Assembly (NCBI GenBank): GCA_036504535.1
Contig: DASXUY010000071.1
Span: 99,864-163,863 of the forward strand
Reading direction: 5' to 3'
Length of the DNA stretch: 64,000 nt
Source: JARLGU01 sp036504535
GTDB taxonomy: Bacteria > Armatimonadota > Armatimonadia > Armatimonadales > Capsulimonadaceae
The notes beneath the pieces are model-generated. The model worked only from the letters and a program-made list of their open reading frames with translations, made no database searches and was not told where the DNA came from. The position numbers and the translations under genes were made by a program. This document shows, in pieces, positions 61,101 to 64,000 of the stretch. The stretch's first letter is position 1, and each line of letters begins with the position of its first letter.

Positions 61101-61280
61101 CTCGATATCCTCAGGGGAAACGTTCGGCCACTGCGTGATAATCGCAACCGTGGGAATGCTGACATTGGGCAACAGGTCCACCGGAAGCCTACCCGCGCAA
61201 ACGATACCCAGCAGGACAAGTCCAGCAATTCGCATCGTCACCGCCACCGGGCGCATAACTGACCATTGAGCGATACTCAT
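58110..61280 (-). CDS. RND multidrug efflux permease (HAE1 type)
   Basis: 1056 residues, normal length, no insertions (in contrast to the pump at 5313-8798). AcrB-type order: TM1 MRIAGLVLLGIVCAGRLPVD, porter start VAIITQWPNVSPEDIEAQVT, TM4 ALATGLIADDAVVVLESIYR with the Asp pair, FRNDGTALDETNK-like region (KLPPGTALDETNKVMTRVEK), and TM10/TM11 GIVVKNGILLVDYTNVLRGR and RLRPILMTTSATVLGMMPIA. It exports organic compounds by proton antiport together with the MFP and TolC-type proteins of the operon. A 526-residue open frame on the opposite strand is a shadow. Confidence 0.95.
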   Translation of the reverse strand: MSIAQWSVMRPVAVTMRIAGLVLLGIVCAGRLPVDLLPNVSIPTVAIITQWPNVSPEDIEAQVTRPIEEAVSAAPNMYTVTSSTVEGTSTVRVQFNWGTDIGQGAIDVLQLVERARQRFPTDPTLQTPIVFKFDPTQMPILTYGVSGEKDPIKLRTILDNEITPIVESADGVASAVVTGGQTRTILVNADPDRLRAYDVSLDDISKRIDQENQNVPAGIAKESKSELTLRSVGWFKSPGEIAKVPLKAVNGQVITIGSVAQVVDSHSDTRIFTRLNNEPAAGIIVSKQSGGNTVTTAKAVDAKIKEIEARYPNLHFLKAYDQAQFIDNSIVDLQVSAVIGGLLAVLVLLFFLRSYRSTLVVACSIPISIISTFTLFYVMGFSINTMSLGGLALATGLIADDAVVVLESIYRHFERSKGKMRPADAAIAGTNEIMQAVLASTMTVVVVFLPLLLIKGQAGQMFLQFALVVIFSISISLLDATTVVPMLASRFISAKDSHENESMFGFRVFRMFGRWFDELDNSYRNGLRFAIHHRFWVIGGAVCVTLLSFLLLPFIGTELMPATDSGDFQVNVKLPPGTALDETNKVMTRVEKAITENPNVQTAFSAVGTGLSLRGTSAAQNANQGAVVVKLKDKRSQSTLEVMNDLRKKVGGIPGARVQINQVDVVSRILTGGNTNVEVDIFGPDIKVLGRLGAEMTDRLKGINGLQNVDVNWQEASPEIQWKIDRDKAVQQGVSFADVSSTLNTATNGSIASYYQEGGYQYPIEVQFPEDKRKHREQLATMPISPSIQTGAPHSVMLQQVATATTAIGPSEITRQNRQRYIAVSGQPQGRSEGEIQADITKSLSGVQLPQGYYWDYGINQKQRAQQYGGMGVSIMLAIALIYMLLAAQFESFVHPLTILCSVPVSIVGVLLALFLTGRSFGLTALIGVLMLVGIVVKNGILLVDYTNVLRGRGLTRDNAILEAGPTRLRPILMTTSATVLGMMPIALAIGKGSETNAPMATAVIGGLLTSTMLTLFIIPVVYTVFDDLGRRWGKTDKDLAQPELVEPTTAGVGDV

Positions 61281-61377
61281 AATGATACGTACTCCATGCG
61301 CCTACTGCGCAAGATCAACCTAACAGGTCCGCAGGACCGCTCTGTCCCATCCTGCAAAGAAGCCGGTGTCTTGGTGA

Positions 61378-61508
61378 GGAAAGATTTTCATCCTATTCTT
61401 AGCGTAGCCGGAGCTTTGACTTTTCTTAAAGTCACCAAGAGCGTAGGCGGTCTTGGAGCGCAGCGACCCTAAGGGTCCAGCGACACGCTGGTTTGAAAAT
61501 CTTTTCCG
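61378..61508. repeat. 131-bp inverted-repeat element in the MFP-RND gap, containing a GGGTCCAG unit
   Basis: GGAAAGATTTTCA (61378-61390) is repeated inverted as TGAAAATCTTTTCC (61495-61508). Near the right end lies AAGGGTCCAG-CGACACG-CTGG (about 61473-61492), a member of the dispersed palindrome family. The gap 61281-61638 holds no credible gene. The element separates the adaptor and pump genes of one operon. Confidence 0.6.
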
Positions 61509-61638
61509 ATCTAAGACATGAAAACAACAACGTAATGCCGGGGGCGCGGTAATTGCGCGGGCGTAGCGCCAGTAACTGCAAGTCGCTACGCACTCTTTGA
61601 GAGTATCGCTAAATGCATTTGCAGCTGGCTGGTTATTG

Positions 61639-63315
61639 CTACTGCGCGTCCGCTCCCGCCTTCGCGCGCTTGCCCTTGTGTCCGCCAGCGCCGCCGCCAG
61701 CATCACCGCCCGCACCGGGCGCGTCGGATCCGCCTGCAGCCTTCTTCTTTCCGACACGCACGAGGCCGCCGTCCTTAAGCCGTCCGTTGAACAGCGTGAC
61801 CACAGTAGCTCCAGACTCGATTCCGCTTGTAATCTGCACACCTTTGTCGTCGTTGATTCCGGTCGTAACAACACTCTTGTGAACCGTCATGTCCTCGCCA
61901 ACTACCCACACATACGACGTCCCGTCGCTCTCGGCCTCGACCGCCTCCGGAGGAACTGTGGTCGCACCTAGCACCTTGTTTGTCACGAACGATGCCCGCG
62001 CAAACATGCCCGGCTTTAGCAGTCCCTGCGAGTTGTCCAGCGCGATTCGCACGGTAAACTGGCGGCTGGATGGATCGGCGGACGGGTTGATCTGAATGAC
62101 ACGCCCCGTGAACGGCCTCTTGGGCAGCGTATCTATTGCAATCGTCGCCTGCATGCCGTCGTGGACAAAGCCGATCTGCTCCTCGGGCACTGGGACGCTC
62201 GCCCACACCTGACGTACGGTCTGGATGGAGAGGATGGCATTTCCCGGCGACGCCATCGAGCCTGGCTCGATACTCCGCGCGGTTACAAACCCGTTGACCG
62301 GTGATCGTAGCACCGTTTGCGCCAGCGTCACTTCCGCATTGGTGAGGTCTGCCTGCGCCGACTGCACTGTGGCAGCAAGCGCCTGGAGATTGGCAACATA
62401 AGCGGGGCGCTGCGCCGTGTTCGCTTGAGCGTTAACCAGCGCCGCCTTGGCCTGCTGCAACCGCGCGTTCGCCGCGTCGATATCGGCCTGCCCTTTGGTC
62501 TTGGCAATAGACGCCTGCTGCTCGGCGGCGCTCTTCTGCGCGAGGGCCGACGAAAGCGCTGCCTTAGCTGTATTCAACTGCGCCTGTGTCACATCCAGCG
62601 AGCCCTGCTGGACACTCACTGTGGTCCGCTGATCGTCCACATCCTGCGCCGCGATGAAATTCTGCTTGTAGAGGCTTTCAAGTCTCGTCAGCTTCGACGA
62701 TGCGTTGTTCAGGTTTGCCTGCGCATTTCGTATCGCCGCGTCGGCATTCGCCTGCGCTGCCTTTGCGCTATCCACACGGCCCTGCGCGTCGGTCACCGCC
62801 GATTCTGCCGACGCTACCTGCGCGTTGTAGTTCTGCTTGGTCTGGTTATAATCCGCAGCCGCACTGTTGACCGCTGCCTGCATCTGCTGGATGTTGGTGC
62901 CGACCCCGACACTCACCTGATTCTGTGTCGCCCTGGCCTGCGCCAATCGCGCCTTCGCCTCCGCGACCGCTGCCTGCTGCTTGCGAACCGTCGCCGCTGG
63001 CTCTGATTGGTCGAGGCGCACCAGCACCTGTCCGGCTGTCACAGGGTCGCCCTCGTGGACAGTCACAGCGTCGATCAGCGCGGTAAGCTTGGGAGTGATC
63101 TTGACGGTCTGAGGCGACTCGATATTCGCGGTCGCTTCGAAGGTCTTAGTGATGTCCCGGGACTCGGCCTTAACGACACGAACCGATACCGGCCCCTTGC
63201 TCTTCCCGCCGGTAGCAGCAACATCAGCCTGGTTCTGCTTGGTAACATGCAGTCGCCAGCCTATCAGCGAACCAAGGACGATAACAGACAACAAAATGGC
63301 AATCCAACGCTTCAT
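61639..63315 (-). CDS. RND efflux membrane fusion protein (cluster 2)
   Basis: 558 residues from the ATG at 63315 with GAGG 6 nt upstream; an in-frame TTG at 63327 is less likely. Membrane anchor residues 4-22 (WIAILLSVIVLGSLIGWRL), barrel-sandwich KTFEATANIESPQTVKITPK, a very long Ala/Gln-rich coiled coil (about 110-310, many AQAxxNxAxA heptads), LRSPVNGFVTARSIEPGSMA, beta-barrel QVWASVPVPEEQIGFV, and a Gly-rich C-terminal tail (GGSDAPGAGGDAGGGAGG). It is the first gene of the operon and links the permease to the outer-membrane channel. It has no CxxCxM module, unlike the adaptor of cluster 1. Confidence 0.93.
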   Translation of the reverse strand: MKRWIAILLSVIVLGSLIGWRLHVTKQNQADVAATGGKSKGPVSVRVVKAESRDITKTFEATANIESPQTVKITPKLTALIDAVTVHEGDPVTAGQVLVRLDQSEPAATVRKQQAAVAEAKARLAQARATQNQVSVGVGTNIQQMQAAVNSAAADYNQTKQNYNAQVASAESAVTDAQGRVDSAKAAQANADAAIRNAQANLNNASSKLTRLESLYKQNFIAAQDVDDQRTTVSVQQGSLDVTQAQLNTAKAALSSALAQKSAAEQQASIAKTKGQADIDAANARLQQAKAALVNAQANTAQRPAYVANLQALAATVQSAQADLTNAEVTLAQTVLRSPVNGFVTARSIEPGSMASPGNAILSIQTVRQVWASVPVPEEQIGFVHDGMQATIAIDTLPKRPFTGRVIQINPSADPSSRQFTVRIALDNSQGLLKPGMFARASFVTNKVLGATTVPPEAVEAESDGTSYVWVVGEDMTVHKSVVTTGINDDKGVQITSGIESGATVVTLFNGRLKDGGLVRVGKKKAAGGSDAPGAGGDAGGGAGGHKGKRAKAGADAQ

Positions 63316-63358
63316 CACGTACCTCAACCAGGTCTCACCCGGTCTTCCTTTTAAAGCC

Positions 63359-63402
63359 TAGCCAGGCTGAGCCTGGACCCTGTCCGCGCCAAGGAAGTCG
63401 CG
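63359..63402 (-). repeat. Intergenic palindromic repeat (GGGTCCAG-type family), inverted copy
   Basis: GCCAGGCTGAGCCTGGACCC plus T (63361-63381) is the exact reverse complement of 32152-32172, followed by GTCCGCGCCAAGG. It lies in the untranslated leader of the efflux operon, between promoter and adaptor start. Confidence 0.8.
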
Positions 63403-63440
63403 ATAAATGGCATGCTTCCGAGCCTAAAGAAAACAGGGTA

Positions 63441-63476
63441 TTGCGTTCACTTTATTGAACGCAAACTAACTGTCAA
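63441..63476 (-). promoter_or_regulatory. Efflux operon promoter with 24-bp MarR-type palindrome
   Basis: TTGCGTTCA (63441-63449) and TGAACGCAA (63456-63464) are perfect 9-bp arms around CTTTAT. On the minus strand a -35 TTGACA (63471-63476) and a -10 TAAAGT (63449-63454, 16-bp spacer) place the palindrome across the spacer, -10 and start site. This is the usual position and size of a MarR-family operator. The leader to the first ATG is about 127 nt. Confidence 0.75.
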
Positions 63477-63642
63477 ATCACTAATATCACGTTTGCTCGA
63501 TACTTAAGGCTACTTAATATTTCATACACCTTAACTATTTTACGACATCAGCCCACAGAATAGTTCGAACTTATGAAGATCTTATGATAATGCTCTGGCA
63601 TTATCATAAAAGCGATGCCAGCGGTACAAGCACTTCGTGTCT

Positions 63643-63712
63643 TACCGCCGCAAAGCGGCCATTGGGTGCAGCGTCACGCTGCCGCCAGCCGCGCAGGCTA
63701 CCCCGGCGGCGA
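63643..63712 (+). repeat. Intergenic palindromic repeat (GGGTCCAG-type family)
   Basis: TACCGCCGCAAAGCGGCC, then TTGGGTGCAGC-GTCAC-GCTGCCGCC and a third hairpin GCCGCGCAGGC/CCCCGGCGGC. It has the same hairpin order as 8801-8867. It lies in the 63477-63860 gap, where a short plus-strand frame (63615-63860) is the repeat itself and was not called as a gene. Confidence 0.65.
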
Positions 63713-63860
63713 GCCATTCTTCATCAAGCCCGCCGCCAAGCTATCCTATCCACCGCACGTTGATCAAATAGTCTTTATTAATGCGTACAACCTACGACGG
63801 GGGAAAACCCAGTCCATAGCATGCCAAAATCCTATGGGTCGGAGACCCTATCCTAAATAA

Positions 63861-64000
63861 CTAGGAGGCTGTCCCGAAATAAAGTCCAGTCGATTTACGG
63901 TTTGGGAATGATGTTGCGAATCTCTCGTCGAATTCTGATTCATGGCACATGGATTTCTGTCTTACAGTACCGATCAGGCGTTTCTTCTTCCTCCCGATCC
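63861..64000 (-). other. Possible end of an insertion sequence, running out of the window
   Basis: GGAGGCTGTCCCGAAATAAA at 63864-63883 resembles terminal inverted repeats of many insertion sequences. A minus-strand frame is open from the window edge to a TAG at 63861-63863. Its 45 visible residues are basic at the start (IGRKKKRLIGTVRQKS) and end GLYFGTAS, reading through the putative terminal repeat as transposase C termini often do. The matching left end and any catalytic residues lie outside the window, so the call is tentative. Confidence 0.35.

Noticed and set aside
59682..61262. 526-residue open frame on the plus strand
   Set aside because: Lies entirely opposite the RND permease gene, has an Arg/His/Asp-rich composition typical of an antisense frame of GC-rich DNA, and has no domain or ribosome binding site.
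63615..63860. 81-residue plus-strand frame
   Set aside because: Most of it is the palindromic repeat at 63643-63712, and the composition and lack of a ribosome binding site argue against a gene.
1..64000. tRNA, rRNA, prophage or restriction-modification genes
   Set aside because: Intergenic regions were scanned by eye; no tRNA T-loop/acceptor pattern, phage structural gene or methylase/nuclease motif was seen.

Overview
The window most resembles chromosomal DNA of an Armatimonadota-type soil or plant-associated bacterium. The main reason is four separate secreted pseudopilin-like DUF1559 genes. They share the FTLIELLVVIAIIAILAA leader followed by FPVFAKAREKARQ-like residues and the YxQDYDE signature, a gene expansion known mainly from Armatimonadota and Planctomycetota. 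Base composition looks moderately GC-rich by eye (not computed). Lipoprotein and Tat-like leaders, TolC-type outer membrane factors and RND pumps indicate a diderm cell. No tRNA, rRNA, CRISPR array or prophage was recognised.

Region 1 (1-2263, +) is the end of a LacI regulator, a DUF1559 pseudopilin and a secreted GH5 enzyme. Region 2 (2345-10316, +) is a metal/drug efflux cluster: two small secreted Cys-containing proteins, a membrane fusion protein carrying two extra CxxCxM modules, an RND pump with three in-frame palindromic-repeat insertions, and a TolC-type factor. Region 3 (10529-26998) is a glycan-degradation island. It holds a six-gene minus-strand operon (DUF1559, LacI, GH30, DUF6785-like membrane protein, GH29, GH30), a second DUF1559-GH29 lipoprotein pair, and two divergent GH5 genes. 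All four of its promoters have near-consensus sigma70 boxes followed 10-15 bp downstream by the same palindrome, TTACCGGTAA, so the island looks like one LacI regulon.

Region 4 (27531-28871) is a FAD oxidoreductase. Region 5 (29357-35746, -) is a seven-gene nitrate operon: four-cluster ferredoxin, Rieske protein, small membrane protein, NarK-type transporter, b-type cytochrome, NasA/NarB-like molybdoenzyme and a DUF7009-like protein. A fourth DUF1559 gene with its own strong promoter lies upstream. Region 6 (37082-40698, -) holds an SGNH esterase, a fucosidase-like hydrolase and an MscS channel. Region 7 (40812-48038, -) is a single 2408-residue secreted sedolisin protease with beta-helix, chitobiase-type and ten IPT/TIG modules. 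Region 8 (48419-55676) carries a CDF transporter, an AttH/CrtC lipocalin, a HAD phosphatase, a small membrane protein, purL and two tandem paralogues of unknown function. Region 9 (55935-63476, -) is a MarR-controlled MFP-RND-MarR-TolC efflux operon with a perfect 9+9 bp palindrome over its promoter.

Short palindromic repeats are scattered at gene ends throughout: a GGGTCCAG-type family, a 40-bp exact inverted pair, and two longer inverted-repeat elements. A different G/C-rich palindrome family has been translated into the RND pump. The best candidates for something undescribed are the LacI-DUF1559-glycosidase modules with their shared operator, the CxxCxM module shared by a small secreted protein and its pump adaptor, and the hybrid quinol-type wiring of an assimilatory-type nitrate reductase. 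All family assignments were made by reading the sequence, without database searches.
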